A stretch of 64,000 bases of DNA from the NCBI GenBank assembly GCA_937899725.1, contig CALCCA010000193.1, positions 1 through 64,000 of the forward strand, read 5' to 3'. This document shows, piece after piece, positions 36,094 through 47,010 of this stretch. Position 1 is the stretch's first letter. Every line of letters starts with the position of its first letter. The DNA is from an uncultured Halomicronema sp. GTDB taxonomy: Bacteria > Cyanobacteriota > Cyanobacteriia > Phormidesmidales > Phormidesmidaceae. The position numbers and the translations under genes are program-made. The notes beneath the pieces were generated by a model. That model had not been told where the DNA came from. It saw nothing but the letters and a program-made list of their open reading frames with translations, and ran no database searches.

Positions 36094-39000
36094 CTAGGCG
36101 CTAATCAATGGACTCATATGGGCCTTAAAGTCGGCCCGTGCCAGGGCATTGATGGCGGCCTCCGGATCCTTCACTCGGAATTGGGCCCCTAGCCGGACTA
36201 ACTGCCTTTGGTTCGCTTTGCCAATAATGGCGATTACCGGAACATTGGCATGATCCTGACTGTCGCCTTGGTGGCTCTGAATAATATTTTTCAGGCGGAG
36301 ACGTTGTTGAATATCGTCAGCGATTTGAGGGTCTAACTCAACCATCACCATACGCACCTCTTCAATGGGCTCAGCATCATCAACAATGAACTGAATTTGG
36401 TCGTCTCGGCGATCGTATTTACCCCAAACCATGAGCCGAGCATCGGGTTGAATGTAATGACCGATGCGCTCATACGACCGAGGGAAAACGACGCCGTCGA
36501 CACTACCCGTCAAGTCTTCAAGAACGATGATGGCCATCCGATCGCCCTTTTTGGTGATCACCGGTTTCACATGGGCCAGCATGACGATCGCGCTGAGTTT
36601 TCGATTGTCGGGATATCTTTCCAGTTCGCCAAGATTTACCGGCGCTAAAATCCGGGCGGATTTTTGCACCTCTTTAAGTGGGTGATCAGAGATATAGAAC
36701 CCCAGCAGTTCCTTTTCTTGCCTGAGTTTTTCCTGCGGCTCAAAATCAGCCACAAGCGGCGCTTTGGGTGCACTTTCAAAACCGCCACCGACTACCGCAC
36801 CGGCACTATCGCCGTCATCACCGCCGCCTAACAACATGTCGAGCAGATTCCCCTGACCGATTTCTCGATCTTTGGCCCGGCTTTGCGCCCAGTCCAGCAC
36901 AAATTCTAAGTCGTGCATGAGTTGGTTGCGATTGGGGTCGATGGGGTCAAAGGCCCCGCACAGCACCAAGGCTTCCAACGCGCGACGGTTGACGGCATGC
37001 AGATCAACGCGATCGCACAACTCTGGCAATGATTTGAATCCGCCCTCCTCATCGCGGCTCGCCAAAATGCACTCGATCGCCCCTTGACCCACATTGCGCA
37101 CTGCCGATAGTCCAAACAAGATTTTGTTGCCCTTGGGCGTAAACACAATCCGTGACTCATTGATGTTGGGCGGCAGCACCTCAATGCCCATGTTGATGCA
37201 GTTGGCAATGTGCATCTGTACTTTGTCCTGATCACCGCTGTTAGAGGTCAGCAACGCTGCCATGTACTCAACGGGATAGTTCGCTTTCAGGTACGCCGTC
37301 TGAAACGTGACAAATCCGTAGGCAGTGGAGTGCGACTTGTTGAAGCAGTACTCGGCGAACTTCACCATCTGATCCCAAAGGGCTTCGACCACCTTTTTCG
37401 GGACACCCTTTGCCATCGAGCCTTCGATAAACTGGCCCTTATGCTTCTCCATCTCCGACACTTTTTTCTTACCCATAGCGCGGCGCAGGAGGTCGGCTTG
37501 CCCCAACGAATAGCCCGCCATGTCCTGGGCAATTTTCATAATCTGCTCTTGGTAGACCATGATCCCGTAGGTTTCACTGAGAATCGGCTCTAGGATTTTG
37601 TCCGCAAAGTCAATCTTTTCGCGCCCGTGCTTACGACCGATAAACTTGGGGATCAGTCCCGCATCCAGCGGACCGGGTCGGTATAGCGCGAGAACTGACG
37701 AAATATCTTCCAGACCCGATGGCTTCAGGTCGCGCACAATCTGCCGCATGCCGGAAGACTCCAGCTGAAACACGCCGCCTAAATCGCCCTTTTCCAGGAG
37801 CTTGAAGGTTGCCGGATCATCCATCGGCAGATCATCCATGTCGAGTAGCGTGCCCTTACCCGATTCAATCAGCTCTACGGCCCGCTGAATCATCGTCAGG
37901 TTGCGGAGCCCCAGGAAGTCCATCTTCAGGAGGCCCAGCGCTTCGACATCTTCCATGTAGTACTGAGTGATGACCTGCCCATCGTTGTTACGCTGCAGCG
38001 GCACGATCTCGTCCAGCGGGTCTTTGGAAATCACAACGCCAGCGGCATGCACCCCAAACGTCTTGTTCATGCCCTCGATCCGCATGGCCATGTCGAGCCA
38101 GCGCTGCACCTGAGGATCTTTGTCATACCGCTCTTTGAACTCAGGCGCAGGCGTTTCGTCAGACACCATCACTTTGAGCTTAGTCGGCTTGCCCCGCGAA
38201 ACGGGAATCAGCTTCGCCATGCGATCGGACTCAGCATAGGGAATGTCAAGTACACGGGCGACGTCTTTCAAAACTGCCTTCGAGGTCATCCGGTTGAAGG
38301 TAATGATCTGCGCGACCCGTTCCTTGCTGTACTTCTCCGTCACATAATCAATCACTTCGTCTCGCCGTTCGATACAGAAATCCGTATCAATATCAGGCAT
38401 TGACTTACGTTCTGGGTTCAAGAAGCGCTCGAAGAGCAGGCCGTGATGCACCGGATCAATGTTGGTAATGCCCATGGCATAGGCCACCAAAGACCCCGCC
38501 GCTGAGCCCCGGCCTGGCCCCACAGGGATATTGTTCTCTCGGGCAAAGCGAATGTAGTCCCACACCACTAAAAAGTAAGTGGGGAACCCCATCTGGATCA
38601 TCATTTCGATTTCGTATTCCAGGCGATCGCGATACTCCTGAGTAATCGCCTCATAGCTCGCGGTCTTCATGCGCTTGACGAGCCCATCCCGCGCCACAAA
38701 GGCCATATAGTCCTCGGCACCGTCAAATTCTGCCGGAATCGGAAAGTCAGGAATTCGCGGCTGCCCCAAAATCCCCTCATAGGGTTCGATCTTTTCCGCG
38801 ATTTCCAAGGTGGTCTGAATAGATTCTTCGATCACGCCATCTGACAAATGATCTCGAAATAACACGCGCATCTCATCGGCTGACTTGAGATATTCCGTGC
38901 CGCTGTAGCGTAGCCGTTTATCCTCAGTGACTAATTTTCCTGTCTGAATGCAGAGCAGGGCATCATGAGCCTCGACATCTAGACAAGAAATAAAGTGAGA

Positions 39001-39639
39001 ATCGTTGGTGCAGATAATCTTGATGTCTAGCTCGCGGGCAATTTTGACGATCTCGACATTCACGATGCGGTCTTCTGGCGACCCATGATCCTGAATTTCC
39101 AGATAGTAGTCGTCGCCAAAAATGTCCTTATACCACTGAGCCACTCGCCGCGCGATTTCGGGACGTTTTTGCAAAATGGCTTGGGGCACCTCGCCACCCA
39201 GGCAAGCGCTCGTGACGATGAGCCCTTCCCTATACTTCTCTAATAAGTCCTTATTGATACAGGGTCGCGTAAAAATTCCAGACCCCTGCATGCCCTCGAG
39301 GTGGGAGAGGGTCGTCAACTTGACCAGGTTTTTATAGCCCTGAGTGTTCTTAGCCAGCACCACCTGGTGATAGCGAGGCAGCTTAATTTTTTTCCCGAGG
39401 GCGTTGTACTGCTGCTGAATGTCGCCATTCACCAAATACATCTCGTTGCCAATGATGGGCTTGATGTCAGCTTTCTGACAAACCTTGATCAGTTCGATCG
39501 CGCCATACATGACGCCGTGATCAGTGAGGGCGATCGCCGGCATACCCAACGCCTTAGCCTGCGCCACCAGGTCCGGCAACTGGCTCGCACCGTCAAGCAA
39601 ACTATAGTCACTGTGAATGTGCAGACCCACAAAAGACAT
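36094..39639 (-). CDS. dnaE: DNA polymerase III alpha subunit, intein-free
   Basis: 1181 residues, the replicative polymerase catalytic subunit. The PHP domain begins [17 protein letters not shown]. The catalytic aspartates lie in [15 protein letters not shown] at about residue 415, and [15 protein letters not shown] precedes them. The tail carries an OB-fold-like region ([20 protein letters not shown]). In many cyanobacteria dnaE is split in two genes by a split intein at the Tyr-Cys junction before FNKSHS. Here that site reads [12 protein letters not shown] without interruption (junction between 37347 and 37348 on the plus strand), so a single intact gene is used. Start ATG at 39639; monocistronic. 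Confidence 0.97.
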   Translation of the reverse strand: MSFVGLHIHSDYSLLDGASQLPDLVAQAKALGMPAIALTDHGVMYGAIELIKVCQKADIKPIIGNEMYLVNGDIQQQYNALGKKIKLPRYHQVVLAKNTQGYKNLVKLTTLSHLEGMQGSGIFTRPCINKDLLEKYREGLIVTSACLGGEVPQAILQKRPEIARRVAQWYKDIFGDDYYLEIQDHGSPEDRIVNVEIVKIARELDIKIICTNDSHFISCLDVEAHDALLCIQTGKLVTEDKRLRYSGTEYLKSADEMRVLFRDHLSDGVIEESIQTTLEIAEKIEPYEGILGQPRIPDFPIPAEFDGAEDYMAFVARDGLVKRMKTASYEAITQEYRDRLEYEIEMMIQMGFPTYFLVVWDYIRFARENNIPVGPGRGSAAGSLVAYAMGITNIDPVHHGLLFERFLNPERKSMPDIDTDFCIERRDEVIDYVTEKYSKERVAQIITFNRMTSKAVLKDVARVLDIPYAESDRMAKLIPVSRGKPTKLKVMVSDETPAPEFKERYDKDPQVQRWLDMAMRIEGMNKTFGVHAAGVVISKDPLDEIVPLQRNNDGQVITQYYMEDVEALGLLKMDFLGLRNLTMIQRAVELIESGKGTLLDMDDLPMDDPATFKLLEKGDLGGVFQLESSGMRQIVRDLKPSGLEDISSVLALYRPGPLDAGLIPKFIGRKHGREKIDFADKILEPILSETYGIMVYQEQIMKIAQDMAGYSLGQADLLRRAMGKKKVSEMEKHKGQFIEGSMAKGVPKKVVEALWDQMVKFAEYCFNKSHSTAYGFVTFQTAYLKANYPVEYMAALLTSNSGDQDKVQMHIANCINMGIEVLPPNINESRIVFTPKGNKILFGLSAVRNVGQGAIECILASRDEEGGFKSLPELCDRVDLHAVNRRALEALVLCGAFDPIDPNRNQLMHDLEFVLDWAQSRAKDREIGQGNLLDMLLGGGDDGDSAGAVVGGGFESAPKAPLVADFEPQEKLRQEKELLGFYISDHPLKEVQKSARILAPVNLGELERYPDNRKLSAIVMLAHVKPVITKKGDRMAIIVLEDLTGSVDGVVFPRSYERIGHYIQPDARLMVWGKYDRRDDQIQFIVDDAEPIEEVRMVMVELDPQIADDIQQRLRLKNIIQSHQGDSQDHANVPVIAIIGKANQRQLVRLGAQFRVKDPEAAINALARADFKAHMSPLISA

Positions 39640-40168
39640 AAAATCCCACCCAAGCCTAGTACAAACTTACCTTCAAAAAGCCTGCCTTGCCCGGTTTTGG
39701 CACCAACAGACACAAGCTGCCCATAGGTTATCGGATCATTGGCACTTTTGGCGCTACATATAGGCGAACTTCAACTTTCTCGCCGGCCAATGCCCTAAAT
39801 GTAGTAAAACGATGCTGCGCGGCAGCCGCAGTCATCAACCGCGCTCTGCGATCGCGGTTGATGAGGACTCGGTCAACCCCAGTGGATGTAGTTGACCAGA
39901 GGCGGGGCGCATATCGGGCACCCACCACCCCTTCGAGCATGCGGTCTGAGGCGGAGCCGAAGGCGACAGTCAGGCAACGCGGAAAGACTCGTCAGCGCCT
40001 GCATCTCTGACCCTTGATGGCCGCCATGAGGATGAGATGGCTGAGGGTCGGAACGCGGGGTAGGCAGTTGCCAGGAGTGGCTGGGGCCTGCCGCCATAAC
40101 CGGCAATCGCCCGCTATTCTAGATGAGGTGTGGTAGTCGCCCCGATGGGCGCGCGATCGGAGAGCACG
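39640..40168. other. Non-coding region between dnaE and mrdA with nested hairpins
   Basis: About 530 bases between divergent genes. A perfect 12-base-pair hairpin (39832-39843 with 39853-39864) and, just after it, ggtcaac (39871-39877) pairing with gttgacc (39891-39897) suggest a structured RNA or attenuator. No known RNA family was recognised. The small frames here are not convincing. Confidence 0.5.
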
Positions 40169-41959
40169 ATGACGCTAGAGCTCCCTTCTCGGTTTCAATT
40201 CAGACTTAAAAAAGATAGCGATCGCACAGTCGGCAAGCATTTTCAGGCGGTGGTGGCGATGCTCTTGGTCTCCGGCGTCTTATTTGGCGCGGTGGGCACG
40301 CGACTGGCCCAGCTGCAGCTGGTAGAGGGGCCGCGTAATCGTCAGCGGGCCGAAACGAATCGCATTCGCCTCGTGCCCAAGCGACCGGCGCGGGGGGCGC
40401 TGCTCGATCGCAACGGCAAGATTTTGGCCAGTAGCCGCCTCTCCCATGCCGTCTCCATCTGGCCGATTGCGCTACCGCGATCGGAGTGGCCCTTAGTCGT
40501 CGATCGCCTGTCTAGCATTTTGAACGTCGAGCCCGACAGCATTCGACAGCGACTAGAACAGGCCGGGTATGAGTCGATTGAGGCGATCACCATTGCTCGC
40601 GGCATCAGTCCGGCTCAGGCGACGGCGATCGCCGAGTTTGGTGACGAACTGCCCGGCGTGCGCCTCGAAGCCGAAGCCGTACGCAACTATCCCAACGGTG
40701 ATTTAGCGGCCCACGCGCTGGGCTACACGGGCGAAATCACCCAGGCAGAACTCGACGACCCCACCTATGAAACCTATCGGATGGGCGACATTATCGGGCA
40801 GATGGGGGCCGAAGCCGCCTTTGAGTCGCAGCTACAGGGAGAATGGGGCGGACAGCAGGTCGAAGTTGACAGCTCCGGGCGAGTGATTAGCGTTTTAGGC
40901 AACAAGCCGGCGATCTCGGGCAACGACGTGCAGCTGACGCTCGACCTCGAGCTGCAAAAGCTGGCGGAGCAAGCGCTGGGCAATACCCGAGGGGCGATCG
41001 TGGCGCTAGATCCACAGTCGGGCGGGATCTTAGCGATGGCCAGTCGCCCCACCTTTGACCCCAATATTTTTACAACCAACATTACCGATGCTCAATGGGC
41101 GCAGCTACAAGGGGCCGAGCATCCCTTCTTAAATCGCTCACTGCAGGGCTTTGCCCCCGCCAGCACCTTCAAAATTGTCACCACCGCCGCTGGCATTGAA
41201 TCTGGCGAATATTCCCCTAGTGCCGTGCTACCGACGTTTCCGTTTTTGCGCATCGGCGGCATTCAGTTTTGGGATTGGAACAACGCAGGCTTTGGCCCCC
41301 TGGGCTGGCGCGGGGCGATGGCGATGAGCAGTGACACCTTCTTTTATCAGGTCGGCAGAAAAGTCGGTGGTGAAACGCTGATTGACTGGACTCGCCGCTT
41401 TGGCTTTGGCACCAAAACGGGGATTGAGCTGGCGTCAGAAGAGAGTCCTGGGCTCGTGCCAGATGATGCCTGGAAGCAAGAAAATATGGGCTACGGCTGG
41501 TATGTCGGCGATACGATCAACATGTCGATTGGCCAAGGGTTCTTGCAGACATCTCCCCTACAGGTTGCGGTCATGTTTGCGGTTCCGGCCAATGGTGGCT
41601 ATCTAGTGACGCCCCACCTGCTCAAAGACAGCCGCACCGAAGACGACTGGCGAGAATCCGTCGGTCTGCAGCCGGTCACCATCGAGGTCTTGCAGGATGG
41701 CTTGCGCCAGGTGATTTCTAGCGGTACGGCCCGCTCGCTCAACCTGCCAAATATCCCTCCCATCGCGGGCAAAACCGGCACTGCCGAAGCGCCCCCCTTT
41801 GAAAACCACGCCTGGTTTGGAGCCTACGCCCCGGCGGAGAATCCCGAAGTCTTGATCGTGGCCTTTGCCGAGCATTCCGGTGGCGGCGGCGGTTCAGTGG
41901 CAGCACCGATGGTGAAGCAAATGTTGGAAGCCTATTACAAAGACTGGCAAAAGCCGTAG
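40169..41959 (+). CDS. mrdA: Penicillin-binding protein 2 (transpeptidase)
   Basis: About 596 residues from the ATG at 40169, supported by GGAGAG a few bases upstream; earlier starts exist at 40130 and 40145. A single N-terminal anchor spans about residues 25-45 (VVAMLLVSGVLFGAVGT). The dimerisation domain (RNRQRAETNRIRLVPKRPAR) precedes the transpeptidase domain. Active-site motifs: SxxK as STFK (about residue 332) in GFAPASTFKIVT, SSD in AMSSDTFFYQ as the SxN equivalent, and KTG at about residue 535 in IAGKTGTAEAP. PBP2 cross-links septal or lateral wall peptidoglycan with a RodA-type partner, which is not nearby. Confidence 0.94.
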   Translation: MTLELPSRFQFRLKKDSDRTVGKHFQAVVAMLLVSGVLFGAVGTRLAQLQLVEGPRNRQRAETNRIRLVPKRPARGALLDRNGKILASSRLSHAVSIWPIALPRSEWPLVVDRLSSILNVEPDSIRQRLEQAGYESIEAITIARGISPAQATAIAEFGDELPGVRLEAEAVRNYPNGDLAAHALGYTGEITQAELDDPTYETYRMGDIIGQMGAEAAFESQLQGEWGGQQVEVDSSGRVISVLGNKPAISGNDVQLTLDLELQKLAEQALGNTRGAIVALDPQSGGILAMASRPTFDPNIFTTNITDAQWAQLQGAEHPFLNRSLQGFAPASTFKIVTTAAGIESGEYSPSAVLPTFPFLRIGGIQFWDWNNAGFGPLGWRGAMAMSSDTFFYQVGRKVGGETLIDWTRRFGFGTKTGIELASEESPGLVPDDAWKQENMGYGWYVGDTINMSIGQGFLQTSPLQVAVMFAVPANGGYLVTPHLLKDSRTEDDWRESVGLQPVTIEVLQDGLRQVISSGTARSLNLPNIPPIAGKTGTAEAPPFENHAWFGAYAPAENPEVLIVAFAEHSGGGGGSVAAPMVKQMLEAYYKDWQKP

Positions 41960-42059
41960 GGCGCGGCGCGGCAATAACATCCCCAAAATAGGCCATCGTC
42001 CATTAACGGTGGGAGTGCCCCCCGACGATCGCCATAGTTGCTAAGCCCCTCTTAAGCGA

Positions 42060-45000
42060 TCAGGCAGGGCCATAAATTTGCTGAAATAAACCAGGCGTGT
42101 CACCAGTCCCGACGATCAGACCACGCATGATCTCATAGGCCCAACCGTAGAGCGGCGCAGTCGTCTGGGCGGCGATGCGACTCACCTGGCTGATTTGGTC
42201 AAGGTAAGCGGCAACGGCCTCCGGGTCAGCTTGGCACCAGCGACTCATCGGATGTTCCCACTGCTCAAAAAAGTCAGCCATCAGCATCTGATCGGCTTGA
42301 CTGAGCGGTGGCTGGGCGCTGGTGGCATCGTACAGCTGGTCATCAGTGGGGCGAGTTGCGCGGGCTAGGGCCGTCGATTTCAGAGAAGACCATTGAGCGG
42401 CCAGCAGCGGCGGGGCGATCGCCAGGGGATATTGCCGACCGGCGGCGAGTTTGAGGCCACCGATGGCGGCGGCGCCTTGACTCAGCACAAAGTGGTGCAA
42501 ATCTTCTAGCCAAGGCTGCACGACTTCGCGCTCGACGACCAGGCCCAGCCGCTTACCGGCGGCGCTGTAGTCAGCGTTGGCCCCGTCATCCCCCTCAGCG
42601 AACAGCAGCGCCACCTGTTTATAGGCCGCGTACAGGTCTTTTTGGCTATCGGTTTGCAAACAAAACCAAATTTTGTCCCCCACCTCAGAGCGCACCGTTC
42701 GCTTAATGGCTTTGGGATCCAGCGTGACCACCGGCCGAGTCATCTCTTGCTGCAGGGTCTCAATATGGGCCGTTTGGCTTTGCACCACTGTTTCCTGCGC
42801 TTCGACTGCGGCCTGCAGGTGCTGAAACTGCTGCTTTTGCATTGACGAGAGCGGACTGCTCTGAGCCTGCAAAAACTCAATTTGCCGCATCAACGTTTCG
42901 ATATGCTGGTCTTTATCAGCCAACAGCTCGTCTTTTTCCAGCAGCAGGTGCGTTTTTTGGCGAATTTCGAGGGCATCCAGTCCAGCTCGAATCAGGTTGA
43001 AATAGTGGGCTTCGGTGATATCGATGGGCTGCGGCGACTGCCCCGGCAAGTACAGATAGCCCTGTTTTTCTGGCAGCAGTATGGCTAAAACCTGCCCTTC
43101 CGGATTGTGTACCTGAAGTTCTCGCGAAGCCCCCTTCTTGAGCGTGCAGGCCCGATAGCGTCGTTGCGCATAAAAGAAATCGACCTGATCGATGGCAGGG
43201 GTGGTCGAAAACTGAGCGGTGGGGGATGACGGCGGCCGATCGTAGTTACTAGGCGCTTCGGCCATTTCCGCCCGGGGACTGGGGGACGCAGCGGTGGGGG
43301 CGGTGGATGGTGGCGCGATCGCCTCAGGGCTGTCATCAACAGCGCCGGCTTCAAAGGGCAGTTTTAGCGTGACCGCAGCCGCACTTTGGGTGACGCTGGC
43401 CGGTTGGGCCGGAGTCGGCAGCGGAGCCCCCGTCGCGGTCGCGGGGCGCACACCGATCAGCTCTAGCTGCAGCGTGATCTTGCCCTGCCATTCATTCAGC
43501 TTCAACTTATAGGCAATATCAACCCGATTTGGCAGCGGACAGTAGCTGCCCCAGCGCCAGGCGATCGCCGCCAGAGTCTCGCCGGTTTCTTCGGCAACAG
43601 CGAGCTTGAGATGCGCTTTGGTCTGACCAATCGGTCGCTGCTCGGTGATACGGACATTCGGCGTCCAAAACACGGGGTCAGGGTTCTCAATCCCGCAGGG
43701 ATGCAGCGTCTGCATCTGGTCGTACAGCGAGTGCGTGAGCTGATCCAGCGTGGCCCGCACGTCAATCGTCACCAGTGGTTTCAACTGCTCGGGCTGCAGC
43801 GTTTGATTGGCAAAGTTGACCAGTCGCGATTTGATCGGGCGCAGATGCTTCGCCGCAAACGAAAAGCCACCCGCCGCTCGGTGCCCGCCAAATTTGGCCA
43901 TCAGGTCGTGGCAGCTTTGCAGGGCATCAAAGACGTTGAACTCGGGAATGCTGCGGGCGGAGCCGCGAATCTCTTGATGCTCCTTGTCCTCATAGGTGCA
44001 GATAAACACCGGCACGCCATAGCGCTCGACCAGGCGTGAGGCGACAATGCCAATAACGCCGTGGTGCCAATCGGGCTGCACAATCAGGAGCACGCGATCG
44101 CGCAGCAAATCGACTTCGCCCTCGGCCATTTGGGTCTCTACCCAGGCGATCGCCTCTTCTTCAATGCGATCGCACATCTCACGCCGCTGTTGATTCGCCT
44201 GCTCGCACTGCAACGCCCGCTCCAGCGCCACATCCACATCATCGGTGATCAGCATTTCAATCACCACCTGCGGATCGCCAATCCGCCCCACCGCGTTGAT
44301 GCGCGGCCCCAGACGAAAGCCGATGTCTTCGGGCTTGAGCGTGTCGTTTTCGTTGCCTAACCCCGCGACTTGAATCAATGCCTGCACGCCAATTAGCCGT
44401 GACTTAGGCAACAGCCGCAGCCCGCGCCGCACCCAGCGTCGATTCACGCCCGTGAGGGGAGCCAGATCGGCGATCGTTCCCAGCGTGAACAATTCGAGCA
44501 GCGGGGCCGTCAGGTCTTGAATGCGACCCATGGCTTGAGCCAAACACACCGCCAAAATATAGGCTACGCCGACCCCCGCCACGCCGCGATAGGGTGAGGC
44601 TGCGGCAATTAGTTTCGGGTTCAGAATGGCATGAGCCGGGGGAATCTCCGGCGGGACGTCGTGGTGGTCAGTCACGATGACGGTGAGTCCGAGTTCGCGG
44701 GCATAGGCGATCGGTTCTACCGCCGCGATGCCGTTATCCACCGTGAGAATGATACTGACCCCATCCGTAAAGAAATCTTCCACAATGCGGCTGTTGATGC
44801 CATAGCCCTCTTGCAGGCGGCTGGGAATGGCGTAGTCCACATCTGCCCCTAAGAACCGCAGGGCGCGGATCAGCAGCGCTGTGCTGGTCATGCCGTCGGC
44901 ATCGTAGTCACCGCAAATGGCAATCTTTTCTTGCAGCTCGATCGCCTGCAGCAAAATCTCAATACTGGCTTCCAAATCGGGAAACTCGTCTAGGGGCGAC

Positions 45001-45251
45001 GGCAGCAGCAACGCCTCAGGATTCAGAAACTCTTGGGCCGCTTCGGGGGTTTGAATATCGCGGTTGAGCAAGACTTGGGCCAGCAGCGGCGACAGGCCAA
45101 CTTGGGGCGACAGCCATTGGGCTTCCCCTTTAAGCGCTGGGTGAATAAACCACCGCTGTTGGGGCATGGCCGATCGCGCCGCCGCTGGCTCAGTCGCCTC
45201 TGCAGCGGGGCGTGGGGGCGCGCCCTTCGGTTTTGCCGGATTCCTTGCCAA
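42060..45251 (-). CDS. recJ: Single-stranded DNA exonuclease RecJ with long C-terminal extension
   Basis: 1063 residues. RecJ digests single-stranded DNA 5' to 3' in recombination and mismatch repair. The DHH core is clear: ICGDYDADGMTSTALLIRAL (about residue 115), ILTVDNGIAAVEPIAYA, and VTDHHDVPPEIPPAH. DHHA1 and OB-like parts follow, with GGHRAAGGFSFAAKHL. A linker rich in Pro, Ala and Ser (about 610-680) leads to a beta-rich segment, a coiled coil (around EKDELLADKDQHIETLMRQ) and a final folded-looking region ending IVGTGDTPGLFQQIYG. Typical RecJ is about 550-800 residues, so about 400 residues are additional. Monocistronic. Confidence 0.93.
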   Translation of the reverse strand: MARNPAKPKGAPPRPAAEATEPAAARSAMPQQRWFIHPALKGEAQWLSPQVGLSPLLAQVLLNRDIQTPEAAQEFLNPEALLLPSPLDEFPDLEASIEILLQAIELQEKIAICGDYDADGMTSTALLIRALRFLGADVDYAIPSRLQEGYGINSRIVEDFFTDGVSIILTVDNGIAAVEPIAYARELGLTVIVTDHHDVPPEIPPAHAILNPKLIAAASPYRGVAGVGVAYILAVCLAQAMGRIQDLTAPLLELFTLGTIADLAPLTGVNRRWVRRGLRLLPKSRLIGVQALIQVAGLGNENDTLKPEDIGFRLGPRINAVGRIGDPQVVIEMLITDDVDVALERALQCEQANQQRREMCDRIEEEAIAWVETQMAEGEVDLLRDRVLLIVQPDWHHGVIGIVASRLVERYGVPVFICTYEDKEHQEIRGSARSIPEFNVFDALQSCHDLMAKFGGHRAAGGFSFAAKHLRPIKSRLVNFANQTLQPEQLKPLVTIDVRATLDQLTHSLYDQMQTLHPCGIENPDPVFWTPNVRITEQRPIGQTKAHLKLAVAEETGETLAAIAWRWGSYCPLPNRVDIAYKLKLNEWQGKITLQLELIGVRPATATGAPLPTPAQPASVTQSAAAVTLKLPFEAGAVDDSPEAIAPPSTAPTAASPSPRAEMAEAPSNYDRPPSSPTAQFSTTPAIDQVDFFYAQRRYRACTLKKGASRELQVHNPEGQVLAILLPEKQGYLYLPGQSPQPIDITEAHYFNLIRAGLDALEIRQKTHLLLEKDELLADKDQHIETLMRQIEFLQAQSSPLSSMQKQQFQHLQAAVEAQETVVQSQTAHIETLQQEMTRPVVTLDPKAIKRTVRSEVGDKIWFCLQTDSQKDLYAAYKQVALLFAEGDDGANADYSAAGKRLGLVVEREVVQPWLEDLHHFVLSQGAAAIGGLKLAAGRQYPLAIAPPLLAAQWSSLKSTALARATRPTDDQLYDATSAQPPLSQADQMLMADFFEQWEHPMSRWCQADPEAVAAYLDQISQVSRIAAQTTAPLYGWAYEIMRGLIVGTGDTPGLFQQIYGPA

Positions 45252-45822
45252 CGACCTTATCCAATCCTTGCTAAGCTAGATCGCTTGCACTAATATATCG
45301 CTTCTCTCGGAATTCGATCAGGCGAGCGCCGAGGCTGTCAAGGGCTGGGCCTTAGGTTTCCCATGCACTGAAGCAACGAAGGTTGAGTGCTTTGATCGGC
45401 AGCGGTCCTTCAGATTCTACTGATCTTAATGAATATCGCCAGGCTCGAGGCGGTAGATGGCAGCGACACCTCACCTCAGCGGCAGAATCAGCCTCAAGAG
45501 CCTTCAGGATGACCGGACTCGGCGCTCACTCCGCCACCCTCATCACCATCAAGCGAGGAGGGTGGCATGACCGTCTCGGCAAGGGCGGTTCGAGAATTGT
45601 CCTCCGGACAGACGTGCCAGCGCTGAGAGTCTGCTCCACTAATGCTAAAGGACGTGTGCCGAGCCAACGGGTGTTCCCGGCAGCCAAGGCACAGCAGGGC
45701 CAGGCTGTCAGCGATTCATCCCAGATTCTCTTGTCTATGGCGTTGCCTTTTGGCCTTCAGGTCGCTCAGGATTGGGCTAGGGTGGAGCATGTTGGGCTGT
45801 TTACATCACTGTGCTCAAATCT
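45252..45822. other. Non-coding region between recJ and the metallophosphoesterase
   Basis: About 570 bases. A 179-codon plus-strand frame (45383-45922) overlaps the next gene's start in another frame and has no recognisable family, so it was not called. gccaccctc (45533-45541) pairs with gagggtggc (45558-45566). No known RNA was recognised. Confidence 0.45.
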
Positions 45823-46944
45823 ATGCCTCGTCCCTTTCGGTTTGCTGTCATCAGCGATTTGCATATCGCGTTACCCGAGACGATTCACCCCACGGCTAAG
45901 CGCTTTCACTTGGTCGAAGTGAGCATTCCCGCCCTCGAACAAGTGTTGCAGCGCCTAGAGACCGAGCCCCTCGATTTTTTACTGTTGCCGGGTGATTTAA
46001 CCCAGCATGGCGAACGCCAAAACCATGACTGGCTGGTGCGTCGTCTGCAGGCGTTGCCGTTTCCCACCTATGTGGTGCCTGGCAACCATGACATCGTGAC
46101 CCAGGCAGGCTGCGATCGCACCCTGAGCCTGCAAGAATTTCCCCAGGTCTACCAGGACTTCGGTTACGACGGCCCACGACCCTACTATCACCGAGAAATC
46201 TTGCCGGGCATCCACCTCATTGGCCTCAATTCCATTGCGTTTGATCAGGACGGCGAACAGCTGTTTGCCGGCTGGGTAGACGATGCCCAGCTAGCCTGGT
46301 TGTCTACCCAGCTAGAGGCGCTCAAAGATGAATGGGTCATGGTGACCATTCACCATAACGTGCTGGAACATTTGCCCGGCCAGGCCAAACACCCGATGGG
46401 CCGCCGCTACATCGTGCAAAACCGCGATCGCCTCATCCGGCAGCTTCAGGCTGGCAACGTGAATCTGGTTTTCACCGGGCATTTGCATGTGCAAGACGTG
46501 ATTCAGTCCCATGACCTGTGGGAAATTACCACCGGCTCCCTGGTGAGCTACCCCCATCCCTATCGGCTGGTAACGGTGACGCCGCAGTCCGACGGCCACA
46601 TGCAGGTGCAGGTCGAGAGCGATCGCGTCCGCGCCGTTGAGACCCATCCTGACCTACAGACTTTCTCGCAAGACTGGATGCGGGCTCATGCCGTGCCGTT
46701 TATGACCAAATTTCTCACCTGTCCGCCCTTTGGATTAGCCGCAGACAAAGCCGCTTTTTATGCGGCGGATCTGACGGACTTTTGGGCTAGCATCTCAGCC
46801 GGTGACCACGAATTTGACTACGCCCATTTTCCCGACGACCTGAATCAGCGGCTCAAAACCTTCGGTGCAGTCAACGCGTCCGGCAGTTATGAACCGATTG
46901 ATAATCACGTCACCCTCAATTTGCCGGTGCGATCGCGTCTCTGA
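45823..46944 (+). CDS. Calcineurin-like metallophosphoesterase
   Basis: 373 residues from the ATG at 45823 (MPRPFRFAVISDLHI); an earlier in-frame start at 45811 is possible. The dinuclear metal-binding motifs appear in order: SDLHIA, PGDLTQHGE, VPGNHDI, TIHHNV and FTGHLHVQD. This layout matches cAMP phosphodiesterase (CpdA)-like and related cytoplasmic phosphoesterases; the exact substrate is unknown. The C-terminal 120 residues (after RAVETHPDLQTF) are not part of the core domain. It converges with the transglutaminase gene, separated by a short tandem repeat. Confidence 0.9.
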   Translation: MPRPFRFAVISDLHIALPETIHPTAKRFHLVEVSIPALEQVLQRLETEPLDFLLLPGDLTQHGERQNHDWLVRRLQALPFPTYVVPGNHDIVTQAGCDRTLSLQEFPQVYQDFGYDGPRPYYHREILPGIHLIGLNSIAFDQDGEQLFAGWVDDAQLAWLSTQLEALKDEWVMVTIHHNVLEHLPGQAKHPMGRRYIVQNRDRLIRQLQAGNVNLVFTGHLHVQDVIQSHDLWEITTGSLVSYPHPYRLVTVTPQSDGHMQVQVESDRVRAVETHPDLQTFSQDWMRAHAVPFMTKFLTCPPFGLAADKAAFYAADLTDFWASISAGDHEFDYAHFPDDLNQRLKTFGAVNASGSYEPIDNHVTLNLPVRSRL

Positions 46945-46961
46945 TATCCATTGCTCGCTAA

Positions 46962-46993
46962 CTCCCCGGCTCCCTAGCTCCCCGGCTCCCTAG
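46962..46993. repeat. Two tandem copies of a 16-base repeat
   Basis: ctccccggctccctag is repeated exactly at 46962-46977 and 46978-46993, between the convergent stop codons of the metallophosphoesterase and transglutaminase genes. A third, partial copy (gctcgcc) follows. Confidence 0.85.
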
Positions 46994-47010
46994 CTCGCCA
47001 CCCTCTATCC

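Noticed and set aside
39640-40168. 6S RNA, SRP RNA or tmRNA in the dnaE-mrdA gap
   Set aside because: The conserved core sequences of those RNAs were not found.
45383-45922. A 179-codon plus-strand frame upstream of the metallophosphoesterase
   Set aside because: It overlaps the real start in another frame, has no recognisable family and low-complexity composition.
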